From: CAZPAV01 sp964584755
Lineage (GTDB): Bacteria > Actinomycetota > Acidimicrobiia > Spongiisociales > UBA5794
Direction: 5' to 3'
Length of the DNA stretch: 62,543 nucleotides
Assembly (NCBI GenBank): GCA_964584755.1
Contig: CAZPAV010000011.1
Coordinates: 1-62,543, forward strand
Every line of letters starts with the position of its first letter. Position 1 is the stretch's first letter. Made by a program: the position numbers and the translations under genes. Under the pieces are notes generated by a model. The model was not told the origin of the DNA. It did no database searches and was given only the letters and a program-made list of their open reading frames with translations. This document shows, piece after piece, positions 24,844 through 33,132 of the stretch.

Positions 24844-26321
24844 TGGCCCGGGAGCTCACCCGCCGGGAGCGCATGCGGATTCCGCGCCACGCCATGCCGG
24901 AACGGCCGCCGCGTGAGCGCGCCCGCTCCTTCGACGAGGTCAACCTCGGGTACGACGCCGCCACCGCCGTCGCGGAGGCCGAGCGCTGCCTGATGTGCGC
25001 CCGTCCGACCTGCACCGAGGGGTGCCCGGTCCGCATCGACATCCGGGCGTTCGTGGGCCGGGTCGCCGACGGTGACTTCGCCGGGGCCGCGGCCGTCATC
25101 TCCCGGGACAGCTCCCTCCCGGCGATCTGCGGTCGGGTGTGTCCCCAAGAGGACCAGTGCGAGGGGAGCTGCGTCCTCGCCCGGAAGCACCGGCCCGTCG
25201 CCATCGGGCACCTCGAGCGGTTCGTCGCCGACTGGGCCCGGCGGCACGGCGCGACGAGTCCGCCGCCGGCAGCGAGGGCGTCGGGGAGACGTGTGGCGGT
25301 CGTGGGGAGCGGTCCGGCGGGACTCGCCTGCGCCACCGATCTGGCTCGGGCCGGCCACGAGGTCACGGTGTACGAGGCCCTCCACGAGCTCGGCGGGGTG
25401 CTCGTGTACGGGATTCCCGAGTTCCGGCTCCCCAAGGAGATCGTGCGCGCCGAGATCGCGCGTCTCGCCGATCTCGGGGTCCGGTTCCGAACGAACACCG
25501 TCGTCGGCATGACCATCACCCTCGACGAGCTCCTCGAGGAGCACGACGCCGTCTTCCTCGGCGTCGGCGCCGGTCTCCCCCGCTTCCTCGGCATCGAGGG
25601 GGAGCACCTGGTCGGGGTGTACTCGGCGAACGAGTTCCTCACCCGGATCAATCTCATGAAGGCGTACCGGGCCGATGCCGAGACCCCCATCCTCGAGATC
25701 GCAGGTCGGACGGTGGTGGTCTTCGGGGGCGGGAACACCGCCATGGACGCGGTCAGGACGGCGCTGCGGCTCGGGGCGGAGCGGGCCGTCGTCGCCTATC
25801 GACGGACCATGACGGAGATGCCGGCACGGCTCGAGGAGATCGAGCACGCCAAGGCCGAGGGGGTCGAGTTCATGACGCTCGTGACACCGGTGGCCCTCCT
25901 CGGCGAGGCGGGGCGACTCACCGCGGTCCGGTTGCAGCGGATGGAGCCGGGTGAGCCCGACGCGGGAGGGCGGCGGCGACCGGTGCCGGTGGCCGGGGCG
26001 TTCGAGGAGCTCGCCGTCGATCTCGCCGTGGTCGCCATCGGCAACGATCCGAACCCTCTGCTGCGACGGACGACACCCGATCTGGAGACGACCGCGTGGG
26101 GAACGATCGTCGCCGATCCGGACACGGGCCGGACGAGCCGCGCAGGCGTCTTCGCCGGTGGGGACATCGTCACCGGCGGCGCCACGGTCATCCTGGCGAT
26201 GGGTGCGGGGCGCACCGCCGCCCGGGCCATCGACGCATACCTGGGCCACGGATCGGAGGCGACCGACCCGGGAGGGTCGGCCGACGCCCCGGTGGCAGCG
26301 CCTCGCCCGAGACGCGGCTAG
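24843..26321 (+). CDS. NfnB/SudA/GltD-like large flavoprotein subunit
   Basis: 492-aa protein of the glutamate-synthase small-subunit type. N-terminal Fe-S motifs are CLMCARPTCTEGCPV and CGRVCPQEDQCEGSCV. A FAD site (VAVVGSGPAGLACATDLARAGHEV) and an NAD(P) site (VVVFGGGNTAMDAVRTALRLGA) follow. No glutamate synthase large subunit is nearby, and the partner is an NfnA-like gene, so Nfn (electron bifurcation among NADH, NADPH and ferredoxin) or sulfide dehydrogenase is likelier than GltD. Next to the sHdr/Soe genes it may supply NADPH or handle polysulfide. Confidence 0.85.
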   Translation: MARELTRRERMRIPRHAMPERPPRERARSFDEVNLGYDAATAVAEAERCLMCARPTCTEGCPVRIDIRAFVGRVADGDFAGAAAVISRDSSLPAICGRVCPQEDQCEGSCVLARKHRPVAIGHLERFVADWARRHGATSPPPAARASGRRVAVVGSGPAGLACATDLARAGHEVTVYEALHELGGVLVYGIPEFRLPKEIVRAEIARLADLGVRFRTNTVVGMTITLDELLEEHDAVFLGVGAGLPRFLGIEGEHLVGVYSANEFLTRINLMKAYRADAETPILEIAGRTVVVFGGGNTAMDAVRTALRLGAERAVVAYRRTMTEMPARLEEIEHAKAEGVEFMTLVTPVALLGEAGRLTAVRLQRMEPGEPDAGGRRRPVPVAGAFEELAVDLAVVAIGNDPNPLLRRTTPDLETTAWGTIVADPDTGRTSRAGVFAGGDIVTGGATVILAMGAGRTAARAIDAYLGHGSEATDPGGSADAPVAAPRPRRG

Positions 26322-27121
26322 CGCGCCTCGCGTCGATCCCGGAGGTACGCGGCGCGGAGGGACGCGCTCTCGGGGTCGCCGAGCGCGGCGAGGAGCGAGG
26401 CGGCGTCGCCGAAGGAGAACGCCGCGCCGGAGGCGTGGGTGACCACCGCGTCCACGGCGCGCTTGGTGAGGGTCACCGGGACCTCGGGACGCGCCGCCAC
26501 CGCGCCGGCGAGCTCGGTCGCGGTCGCTCGTGCCGCCTCGGCAGCGCCGACGACGCGGTTGAGGAAACCGCGGGCGGCCGCCTCCTCGGGGCCGAACGCT
26601 CGACAGGTCATGACGAGCTCCTTGGTCGTCGCCGGCCCGAGCTCCCGAACCAGCCGGGGGATGCCGCCCCAGGCGAGGGGGATGCCGAGGTCGATCTCGG
26701 GGATGGAGAACACCGTGTCCTGCGCGGCGACGCGGAGGTCGCACGCGGCGGCGAGGACGACGCCGCCGCCCACGACGTGACCGTGGAGCGCGGCGACGGT
26801 CACCGGGCGCATGGCCTCGATCGCCCGCGCGGTGCGGGAGCCGAGGTCGGCGGCGGCGAACCGGTCCGCCCAGTCACCGGAGAGGACCCCCTCGGCGCCG
26901 AACGCGTCGAGGTCGAAGCCGGCGCAGAAGGCGCGCCCGCGTCCGGCGACGACGACGGCGCGCACCGCGCGGGCGGTGTCGAGGAAGGCGGCCGCGGCGC
27001 CGAGCTCCTCGAGGAGCTGCGGATCGAGGGCGTTGAGTCGGTCGGGCCGGTTCAGGGTGAGGCGGGCCAGGGGCGGCTCGAGCTCGAGCTCGAGCCGCGT
27101 GAACGTGGGGGTGCTGCTCAT
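26318..27121 (-). CDS. Enoyl-CoA hydratase/isomerase family protein
   Basis: 267-aa crotonase-fold protein of normal length. The oxyanion-hole segments are RAFCAGFDLDAF and HGHVVGGGVVLAAACDLRVAA. The catalytic Glu region reads EIDLGIPLAWGGIPRLVRELGP, where one of the two usual glutamates is replaced, so isomerase or another crotonase activity is possible. TACGCT six nt before the ATG suggests a leaderless message. It converges with the flavoprotein gene, overlapping by 4 nt. Confidence 0.85.
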   Translation of the reverse strand: MSSTPTFTRLELELEPPLARLTLNRPDRLNALDPQLLEELGAAAAFLDTARAVRAVVVAGRGRAFCAGFDLDAFGAEGVLSGDWADRFAAADLGSRTARAIEAMRPVTVAALHGHVVGGGVVLAAACDLRVAAQDTVFSIPEIDLGIPLAWGGIPRLVRELGPATTKELVMTCRAFGPEEAAARGFLNRVVGAAEAARATATELAGAVAARPEVPVTLTKRAVDAVVTHASGAAFSFGDAASLLAALGDPESASLRAAYLRDRREAR

Positions 27122-27127
27122 GGTCGG

Positions 27128-27133
27128 AGCGTA
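27128..27133 (-). promoter_or_regulatory. -10 box of the enoyl-CoA hydratase gene
   Basis: TACGCT on the minus strand, six nt before the ATG, consistent with leaderless transcription. Confidence 0.5.
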
Positions 27134-27245
27134 GGCGCGCGCCGCCGTCGGGTCGAGGCGGCCCGACGGCGGCGTCGGCCGTGCCGGCGGCCCGACCCGG
27201 GCGGCGGCCTGGACTCGGACGTCGGGAACGGGTAGAACAGGATCC

Positions 27246-27479
27246 ATGGAGCGGATCACGGTGGATCTCGGCAAGGAGTGGCTGTCGGTCGCCGACATCT
27301 GCGAGTACATGGACGTCTCCGCGTTCGTGGTGACGAGCCTGCTGCGTGCCGGTACGCTCCCCGCGGTGAAGTTCGGCCGGGAGTGGCGCGTGGCACGCAG
27401 GGATTTCGAGGACTGGATCAACGCCGAGCGCATGCGCTCCCGTGAGGGCTCCGTCGTGGATCTCGGCGAGGGGCGATGA
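27246..27479 (+). CDS. Excisionase/MerR-like small DNA-binding protein
   Basis: 77-aa helix-turn-helix protein (HTH_17 type): EWLSVADICEYMDVSAFVVTSLLRAGTLPAVKFGREWRVARRDFEDWI is the whole domain. Such proteins are common small regulators in actinobacteria as well as phage excisionases; no integrase or phage gene is near, so a chromosomal role is likelier. TAGAAC seven nt before the ATG suggests a leaderless message. It overlaps clpS by 4 nt. Confidence 0.85.
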   Translation: MERITVDLGKEWLSVADICEYMDVSAFVVTSLLRAGTLPAVKFGREWRVARRDFEDWINAERMRSREGSVVDLGEGR

Positions 27480-27766
27480 GCGCGACGGGGCCACGGCGGG
27501 TGGAGGTTCCCGCCGGGCGTGAGGACGTCGAGCAGGCGAGGCCGTGGAACGTCGTGATGTGGAACGATCCGGTGAACCTCATGGAGTACGTCGTGTGGGT
27601 CCTGCGGAGGTTGTTCGGCTACCCGGAGGGGGAGGCGACCCGGCTCATGCTCACCGCTCACCGCGAGGGACGCGCGGTCGTGGCCGCGTGCCCCCGCGAG
27701 CAGGCGGAGCTGGCCGTACATCGACTCCATCACCACGGCCTCCAGGCGACGCTGGAGCGGACGTGA
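27476..27766 (+). CDS. clpS: ClpS, adaptor for the ClpAP/ClpCP protease
   Basis: 96-aa protein with the ClpS core: PWNVVMWNDPVNLMEYVVWVLRRLFGYPEGEATRLMLTAHREGRAVVA. It binds N-degron substrates (the NDPVN acidic pocket) and delivers them to Clp ATPases. The ATG overlaps the upstream stop (ATGA), and a DUF2017 gene follows by GTGA, the usual actinobacterial neighbourhood. Confidence 0.93.
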   Translation: MSATGPRRVEVPAGREDVEQARPWNVVMWNDPVNLMEYVVWVLRRLFGYPEGEATRLMLTAHREGRAVVAACPREQAELAVHRLHHHGLQATLERT

Positions 27767-28230
27767 GCGAGCCGTTCCTTCCACTCGGGGATGGCGGCGT
27801 GGCGGTACGGCTGGGAGGTGAGGAGCGGGCCCTGCTAGCGAGCCTGCCGGCCTTCCTCGGGTCGGTGGGCGCGGTGGCGGGGGATCCCGCGACAGAGCGA
27901 CTGACCCCGGCGGCCTACCTCGACGACGACGCCGCCCAACAGGAGTTCGCGCGGCTCACCGCGGCGGAGTTGACGGCGTGGCGACGGGAGGACCGAAGCC
28001 GGTTCGTCGCGTCGCTCGGCGCCGATCGGCTGGACGAGCCGACCGCGACCGCCTGGCTGCGCGTGATGGGGGACGTGCGGCTCGCCCTCGCGGCACGCAA
28101 CGGCGTCGAGGACGAGACGTGGGAGGAGCTCGGCGAGCACGACCCGGAGCTCGGTCTCGTGGCCTGGCTCGGTCTCCTCCAAGGAGCGCTCCTGCGGGCC
28201 CTCGCCGCGGGGGAGGAGACGGGGGCGTGA
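27763..28230 (+). CDS. DUF2017 family protein
   Basis: 155-aa, mostly helical protein of the type always found next to clpS in actinobacteria. Conserved-looking parts are PAAYLDDDAAQQEFARLTAAEL and WLRVMGDVRLALAARNGV. The function is not established; the constant linkage suggests a role with ClpS in proteolysis. Coupled at both ends by 4-nt overlaps. Confidence 0.8.
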   Translation: MSEPFLPLGDGGVAVRLGGEERALLASLPAFLGSVGAVAGDPATERLTPAAYLDDDAAQQEFARLTAAELTAWRREDRSRFVASLGADRLDEPTATAWLRVMGDVRLALAARNGVEDETWEELGEHDPELGLVAWLGLLQGALLRALAAGEETGA

Positions 28231-28700
28231 GCGACGCCGTCGAGCGGGAGGAGACGGGCGAGGTCCCGCCGCCGCGGAGGCCGCGCCATCCGGTGGGGAC
28301 GCTACGGCTCGCCCTCGGTGGCTACGTGGCCGTGAACGCGCTCTTCGGCGTGCCCCTCCTGCTCGCGCCCGTGGGGTCGCTCCGGGCGATAGGGGTACCG
28401 CCGGGGGTCGCCGCCGGTCTCGGCGGCCTGCGCTGGGTCGGCGCGATGCTCGTCGCCTGGGGGATCTCCGGCCTGCTCGTGCTGGCGCGTCCCGTGGGTC
28501 GGGCCTTCTTCGTCACCGCGAGCGCGCTCCAGATGACGTTCGCCGCCGGAGCGTTCCTCTCCTCCTGGGGAGCGGGCGACGGCATCGGCGCCGTCTGGTT
28601 CCAGACCCTGGGATCGGTCCTCCTCTTCGGCTCGGCGCTGTCCCTGTGGTGGGCGCGGCTCCGGGTCCGGGGGTTGCTCGGGCCGGCGGGTCCCGAGTGA
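28227..28700 (+). CDS. Small integral membrane protein
   Basis: 157-aa protein with four predicted membrane helices, starting around LRLALGGYVAVNALFGVPLLLAPVG and ending near WFQTLGSVLLFGSALSLWW, after a charged N-terminal tail of about 25 residues. No family was recognised. Last gene of the clpS group, convergent with ald. Confidence 0.65.
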   Translation: MSDAVEREETGEVPPPRRPRHPVGTLRLALGGYVAVNALFGVPLLLAPVGSLRAIGVPPGVAAGLGGLRWVGAMLVAWGISGLLVLARPVGRAFFVTASALQMTFAAGAFLSSWGAGDGIGAVWFQTLGSVLLFGSALSLWWARLRVRGLLGPAGPE

Positions 28701-28701
28701 C

Positions 28702-29820
28702 TCAGCCGAGACCGAGTGCCGTCGCCGGTGGGACGTACGTGGTGCCGAGCGATTCGGCGACGGCCCGGTTCGTCACCGCTCCGGCGACGACGTTCACCCC
28801 GCCGAGGAGCTCCGGATGGGCGTCGATGGCCGACACGATCCCTCCGGCGAGGGCCACGACGTAGGGGAGCGTCGCGTTCGTGAGGGCGTACGTGGAGGTG
28901 TTCGGGACCGCGCCGGGGATGTTCCCCACCGCGTAGTGGACCACGCCGTCGTGGACGTAGGTGGGGTCGGTGTGGGAGGTCTCGTGGCTCGTGGCGACGC
29001 AGCCGCCCTGGTCGATGGAGATGTCCACGACGACCGAGCCGGGGCGCATGGCCCGGACGTGGTCGGCGTCGACGACGACGGGGGCGCGGGCGCCGGCCAC
29101 GAGGACGGCTCCGACGACGAGGTCGGCGGTGGGGACGAGCTCGTCGATGGCGTGGAGGGAGGAGCGGACGGTGATGATCCGACCGTGGAACACCTCGTCG
29201 ATGTGGCGGAGGCGATCGACGTCGAGATCGAGGACGAGCACCTCGGCGCCCATGCCCGCGGCGACCGCCGCGGCGTTGCGGCCGGCGTTGCCCGCTCCGA
29301 GGACGATGACGCGCGCCGGCGGCACCCCGGCGACCCCGCCGACGAGCAGCCCGCGTCCTCCGCTCGGCTTCTCCAGGTGGTGGGCGCCGGCCTGGGCGGC
29401 CATCCTCCCGGCGATCTCGCTCATCGGGGCGAGGAGCGGCAGCGCCCCGGAGGGGAGCTGGACGGTCTCGTACGCGATCGCGGTGATGCCGGAGGCGACG
29501 AGGCCCTCCGCCTCCGTGGGGTAGGCGGCCAGGTGGAGGTAGGTGAAGAGCACGTGCTCCGGCCGGAGCAGGGCGATCTCGGACGGCTGGGGTTCCTTGA
29601 CCTTGAGGAGCAGCTCCGCTCGTGCGAACACCTCGGCGGCGGCGTCGACGATCTCGGCGCCGACGGCGGCGTAGTCGGCGTCGGCGATCGAGGAGCCGGC
29701 TCCCGCGCCGCGTTGGACGAGGACGTGGTGGCCGCGAGCCGTCAGCTCGCGAACCCCGACCGGGGTGAGGGCGACACGGTACTCCTCGGTCTTGATCTCT
29801 GCGGGTACGCCGACGATCAC
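28702..29820 (-). CDS. ald: Alanine dehydrogenase
   Basis: 372-aa AlaDH/PNT family enzyme. N-terminal signature GVPAEIKTEEYRVALTP; substrate residues in HVLFTYLHLAAYP (with His95-like); NAD-binding VIVLGAGNAGRNAAAVAAGMGAEVLVLD; C-terminal VDISIDQGGCVATSHETSHTDPTYVHDGVVHY. It catalyses reversible L-alanine deamination to pyruvate with NAD. GTG start after AGGAGGTGA. The length is normal. Confidence 0.95.
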   Translation of the reverse strand: MIVGVPAEIKTEEYRVALTPVGVRELTARGHHVLVQRGAGAGSSIADADYAAVGAEIVDAAAEVFARAELLLKVKEPQPSEIALLRPEHVLFTYLHLAAYPTEAEGLVASGITAIAYETVQLPSGALPLLAPMSEIAGRMAAQAGAHHLEKPSGGRGLLVGGVAGVPPARVIVLGAGNAGRNAAAVAAGMGAEVLVLDLDVDRLRHIDEVFHGRIITVRSSLHAIDELVPTADLVVGAVLVAGARAPVVVDADHVRAMRPGSVVVDISIDQGGCVATSHETSHTDPTYVHDGVVHYAVGNIPGAVPNTSTYALTNATLPYVVALAGGIVSAIDAHPELLGGVNVVAGAVTNRAVAESLGTTYVPPATALGLG

Positions 29821-29911
29821 GGGTCACCTCCTCGCGGTGCGGACGGTGCCTAGCCTGGCAGAAGACCTCACCGGTTGTCATGTTCGCGCGCCAAAGGGGC
29901 CGCGGCGCCGG

Positions 29912-29917
29912 TAGCCT
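29912..29917 (+). promoter_or_regulatory. -10 box before the release-factor-like gene
   Basis: TAGCCT; transcription would begin near 29924, giving a leader of about 26 nt that contains the GGGAGGTGA ribosome site. Confidence 0.45.
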
Positions 29918-29949
29918 CCGAGGTGTCGCCAGACCACGGGAGGTGATGG

Positions 29950-31104
29950 GTGCTCACCAGGGAGACCATCGACCGGCTTCGCGAACTGGATGCACGGGGA
30001 AACCCCGTGCTCTCGATCTATCTGGGGCTCCGGCCGGGGGTCGGGACGTTGCGGGAGATCCCGACGCGGCTGAAGGACCTGCTCGCCGGCGTCGTCGCCC
30101 GCGCCGAGGCGGCCCCACGTGCGGAGCGGATGTCGCTGAAGCAGGACGTCGAGGCGGTCGTGGAGATGACGGGGAGGATCGCGGAGGACCTCGGCCGGGG
30201 GGTGGCGATCTTCCGCTGTGCCGCCGCGGGGATCGAGGAGTACGTGAGCCTGCCCGTCCCCGTGCGGGATCGCGTGGTCGTGGACTCCACGCCGTACCTC
30301 CGTCCCCTCGATGCCATGCTCTCCTACCTGCGCCGGTTCTGCGTCGTCGTCGTGGACCGGCGCCGGGCGGACATCTTTCGCTTCTACCAGGGGGAGCTCG
30401 AGTCCTGGGAGGAGATGGCCGAGGAGGAGATCCGCAAGGCCAACTTCGGCGGTTTCGCCGGCTACGAGGAGCATCGCGTCAGGAACCGGGCCGACGAGGT
30501 CCTCTCCCGGCACTACCGGGAGGTGGGGGCGCGGCTGTACCGCCTGTGGAAGGAGGAGCGGGGGTTCGACCTCCTCATCGTGGGCGGGCCGTCGGAGCAC
30601 GCCCAGGGGCTCGTCGACGAGCTCCACTCCGACCTGAGGCCGATCCTGGCGGGTACGTTCACCATCGACCCCGGGACGATGACTCCCGCCGTCGTGCTGG
30701 AGCGGGCGCGCGAGGTCGCGGACGGCTTCGAGCGCCGCACGCAGGGGGAGGAGGTGGACCGTCTTCTCGACGCCGCACGCTCGGGCGGCCCGGCCGCCCT
30801 CGGGTTCGACGAGGTCGTACCGCGCATCAACGAGCGGGCGGTGGAGGTGCTCGTCGTCCAGGGGACCCGCACCCGTTCGGGGATCCGTTGCCCCCGATGT
30901 GGCTGGCTGTCGGTGGACGAGGAGGAGACCTGTCCGGTGTGCGGAGCGACGCCGGTTCCCGTCCCCGACGTCCTCGACGCCATGGCCGACGCCGTGCTCG
31001 CCGCGGGAGGACGGGTCGAGTACGTCCTCACCGAGACCGGGCTCGTCGACCACGAGGTGGGTGCCTTCCTCCGCTACCAGACGCCGTCGGCGGTCGGGGC
31101 GTGA
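29950..31104 (+). CDS. eRF1-like (baeRF/VLRF1 type) protein with C-terminal zinc ribbon
   Basis: 384-aa protein resembling bacterial and archaeal eRF1-like factors. The central domain (FCVVVVDRRRADIFRFYQGELE) leads to a loop NFGGFAGYEEHRVRNR at the place of the GGQ loop, then an RF1 domain-3-like part (GFDLLIVGGPSEHAQGLVDELHSDLRP). The C-terminus has a zinc ribbon CPRCGWLSVDEEETCPVCG. The strict GGQ triad is absent, so canonical peptide release is uncertain; ribosome rescue or hibernation are alternatives. GTG start after GGGAGGTGA. Confidence 0.75.
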   Translation: MLTRETIDRLRELDARGNPVLSIYLGLRPGVGTLREIPTRLKDLLAGVVARAEAAPRAERMSLKQDVEAVVEMTGRIAEDLGRGVAIFRCAAAGIEEYVSLPVPVRDRVVVDSTPYLRPLDAMLSYLRRFCVVVVDRRRADIFRFYQGELESWEEMAEEEIRKANFGGFAGYEEHRVRNRADEVLSRHYREVGARLYRLWKEERGFDLLIVGGPSEHAQGLVDELHSDLRPILAGTFTIDPGTMTPAVVLERAREVADGFERRTQGEEVDRLLDAARSGGPAALGFDEVVPRINERAVEVLVVQGTRTRSGIRCPRCGWLSVDEEETCPVCGATPVPVPDVLDAMADAVLAAGGRVEYVLTETGLVDHEVGAFLRYQTPSAVGA

Positions 31105-31712
31105 TCGGGGCGGACGCCGCCCGGGAGCTCGCCCCGACGACCGCCCTCGTCCTCGCCGCCGACCGGGGCGAGGGGTTCCGGGTCCCCAAGTACGTCGTGC
31201 CGGTGTCGGGCACGCCGCTCCTGCTGCGGGTCCTCGCCGACGTGACCACGTGGCCCGTGGACGAGGTCGTCGTGGTGCTCGGTGCCGAGGCCGAGCGCAT
31301 CCTCGGCGCGTTGGAGGGGATGGAGGTGACCGTCGTCGTCGACGAGGAGTGGCCCGAGGGGATGGCGGCACCGCTGCGCGCCGGCCTCGACACGATCTGG
31401 CGGCAGGGGCGTGCCCGGCGGGTGGTGCTCGCCCATGGCGACCAGCCCGGGATCGACGCCGGCGTCGTCGCGGCGCTCCTCGCCGAGCACCGGTCTCCCG
31501 AGACGATCGTCGCCCCGAAGTACCGGTACGCGCTCGGCTGGCCGATCGTGGTGGGAAGGGACCGGTTCCCCCGACTCATGAGCCTCGAAGGCGACGTCGA
31601 CCTCCTCGAGGTCCTCACGAGCCACCACGAGCCGCTCGTCGAGGTGTGGATGGATCGTCTCGCCCCGGCACGGGTCCGCACCCCCGAGGATCTCCCCTCT
31701 CCCCGCCGCTGA
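31101..31712 (+). CDS. NTP-transferase (MobA/MocA-like) protein
   Basis: 203-aa nucleotidyltransferase-fold protein. The N-terminal strand TTALVLAADRGEGFRVPKYVVPVSGTPLLLRVL is a variant of the LAGGxSxRMGxxK loop, and VVLAHGDQPGIDAGVVAALL matches the metal-binding GDQP segment of MocA-like molybdopterin cytidylyl/guanylyltransferases. A role in cofactor maturation for a molybdoenzyme is possible but unproven, because the Gly-rich loop is degenerate. Coupled to the previous gene by GTGA. Confidence 0.75.
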   Translation: MIGADAARELAPTTALVLAADRGEGFRVPKYVVPVSGTPLLLRVLADVTTWPVDEVVVVLGAEAERILGALEGMEVTVVVDEEWPEGMAAPLRAGLDTIWRQGRARRVVLAHGDQPGIDAGVVAALLAEHRSPETIVAPKYRYALGWPIVVGRDRFPRLMSLEGDVDLLEVLTSHHEPLVEVWMDRLAPARVRTPEDLPSPRR

Positions 31713-31741
31713 TCTCGGGGCATGGCGGGGGTCGTCTCCGG

Positions 31742-31747
31742 TAGGCT
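31742..31747 (+). promoter_or_regulatory. -10 box before the DUF4332-like gene
   Basis: TAGGCT; predicted start of transcription near 31754, leader about 48 nt with AAAGGA before the ATG. Confidence 0.4.
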
Positions 31748-31801
31748 GCGCGCCGGACCGAGGACGCCGCGGGATGGCGAGGCGGATCGAAAGGACGGCT
31801 C

Positions 31802-32206
31802 ATGGCGTCGATCGATGCGATCGAGGGGATCGGCCACAAGAACGCGACGAGGTTGCGGAAGGCCCGGATTCGGACGACCGAGGCGCTGCTGCGCGTGGCG
31901 GCGACCCGTTCCGGCCGGAGACGGCTCTCCCGAGAGACGGGGATCTCCGAGAAGGAGATCCTGGGCTGGGTGAACCGGGCGGATCTCATGCGGGTGAAGG
32001 GAATCGGGTCGGAGTACGCCGCACTCCTCGAGACTGCGGGGGTGGACACGATCCGCGAGCTCCGGCACCGGAATCCGAAGCGGCTCCTCGAGGCGATGGT
32101 CGGCAGGAACGAGGTGCGGCGCCAGGTGCGACGCCTCCCCACCGAGCGCATGGTGGCCGGCTGGATCGATCGGGCCAAGGAGATCGAACCCACGGTCACC
32201 TACTGA
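31802..32206 (+). CDS. DUF4332-like helix-hairpin-helix protein
   Basis: 134-aa protein with two helix-hairpin-helix motifs (IDAIEGIGHKNATRLRKARIRTTEALL and ADLMRVKGIGSEYAALLETAGVDTIREL), the pattern of DUF4332. Such HhH units bind DNA backbones without sequence specificity. The protein is basic and lacks nuclease motifs. It converges with the HbhA-like gene across a hairpin. Confidence 0.8.
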   Translation: MASIDAIEGIGHKNATRLRKARIRTTEALLRVAATRSGRRRLSRETGISEKEILGWVNRADLMRVKGIGSEYAALLETAGVDTIRELRHRNPKRLLEAMVGRNEVRRQVRRLPTERMVAGWIDRAKEIEPTVTY

Positions 32207-32213
32207 CGCGGAT

Positions 32214-32235
32214 GGAGCCCCGGGATCGGGGCTCC
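32214..32235. terminator. Hairpin between convergent genes
   Basis: A perfect 9-bp stem, GGAGCCCCG (32214-32222) with CGGGGCTCC (32227-32235), and a 4-nt loop between two convergent genes. No T-run on either strand, so it may serve as a weak bidirectional terminator. Confidence 0.45.
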
Positions 32236-32257
32236 ACGCCGGTGGGACGGTCCGGGG

Positions 32258-32767
32258 TCACTCGGGCGAGTCGGTGCTCTTCGCGGTGCGGGCCTTGGCC
32301 GTGGTCTTCTTCGCCGTGGTCTTCTTCGCCGTGGCCTTCTTGGCCGTGGCCTTCCCGGTCGTCTTCTTCGCCGCCGGCGCCTCGGCCTTCGTTCCGGTGG
32401 GGGCCTCTGCCGTGGGCTCGGGCTCCGCCTTCTCCACGGGGACCCGCCTCACCACGCCGCGGGCCGCGGGGGCGAAGTTCTCTCGCCAGCTGACGAGGAC
32501 GTGCTCGAGCTGGTCGCGCAGGCGCTCCACCTGGGCCTGGAGCTGCTCCACGTCGACCTTCGTCTGGACCTGCTCGACGACCTTGCGGTCGGCGAGACGC
32601 TGGGCGACGTCCTCCCCGGCCGCGGCCCACTCGTCGACGGCGGCAGCCGTCTCGGTAGCGAACCGCCTGCCGAGCTCTCGCATCTTGCGGCCGGTCACGA
32701 CGGGGGCGCCGAGAACCGCGTACAGGGCCTTCGCTGCGACGTCCTTGGGGGCCTGGGTGGTGGTCAT
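32258..32767 (-). CDS. HbhA-like coiled-coil protein with lysine-rich tail
   Basis: 169-aa protein. Residues about 20-100 form a helical coiled coil (VVEQVQTKVDVEQLQAQVERLRDQLEHVL). The last 45 residues are a Lys/Ala/Thr-rich tail with repeated AKKTTAKK units, like histone H1 or mycobacterial heparin-binding hemagglutinin. An XRE regulator lies directly upstream with a 4-nt overlap, as Rv0474 does before hbhA. DNA binding or surface adhesion are both possible for such a tail. Confidence 0.75.
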   Translation of the reverse strand: MTTTQAPKDVAAKALYAVLGAPVVTGRKMRELGRRFATETAAAVDEWAAAGEDVAQRLADRKVVEQVQTKVDVEQLQAQVERLRDQLEHVLVSWRENFAPAARGVVRRVPVEKAEPEPTAEAPTGTKAEAPAAKKTTGKATAKKATAKKTTAKKTTAKARTAKSTDSPE

Positions 32768-33123
32768 GGGGTCTCCTCCTGGGGTCGGGGTGTCGCCTCC
32801 CCGACGAAGCTCCGGTAGATCTCCGTCAGGGCGCGTTTCTGTCCGATGTCGAGTCGCGTGTCGGCCTCGATCGCCTCGATCACCTCGGGAACGGGCTGGT
32901 GCTCGAGGAGCCCCGCTCGCTCGTACAGGACCTCCGCCCGGATCGAGAGGGCCCGGGCGATGGCCTTGAGGATGTCGGCCGAGGGCTTGCGGAGCCCCCG
33001 TTCGATCTGTGAGAGGTACGGGTTCGAGATGCCCGCCTGTCCGGCGAGGCGGCGGAGCGACATGGCGCTGCGTTCCCGCTGCTCGCGGATGAAGGCTCCG
33101 AGGTCCGGCAGTGGCGTCTTCAT
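32764..33123 (-). CDS. XRE-family transcriptional regulator (Rv0474-like)
   Basis: 119-aa protein. The helix-turn-helix is LGAFIREQRERSAMSLRRLAGQAGISNPYLSQIERGLRKPSADILKAIARAL; the C-terminal part is acidic and helical. It forms a unit with the HbhA-like gene. The promoter lies in an AT-rich patch holding a TGCAA-N4-TTGCA inverted repeat across the -35 box, so it probably represses itself. Confidence 0.88.
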   Translation of the reverse strand: MKTPLPDLGAFIREQRERSAMSLRRLAGQAGISNPYLSQIERGLRKPSADILKAIARALSIRAEVLYERAGLLEHQPVPEVIEAIEADTRLDIGQKRALTEIYRSFVGEATPRPQEETP

Positions 33124-33132
33124 GGTGCTTGC

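Noticed and set aside
27246..27479. Excisionase-like gene as a sign of a mobile element
   Set aside because: No integrase, attachment repeats or phage genes nearby; it is coupled to clpS.
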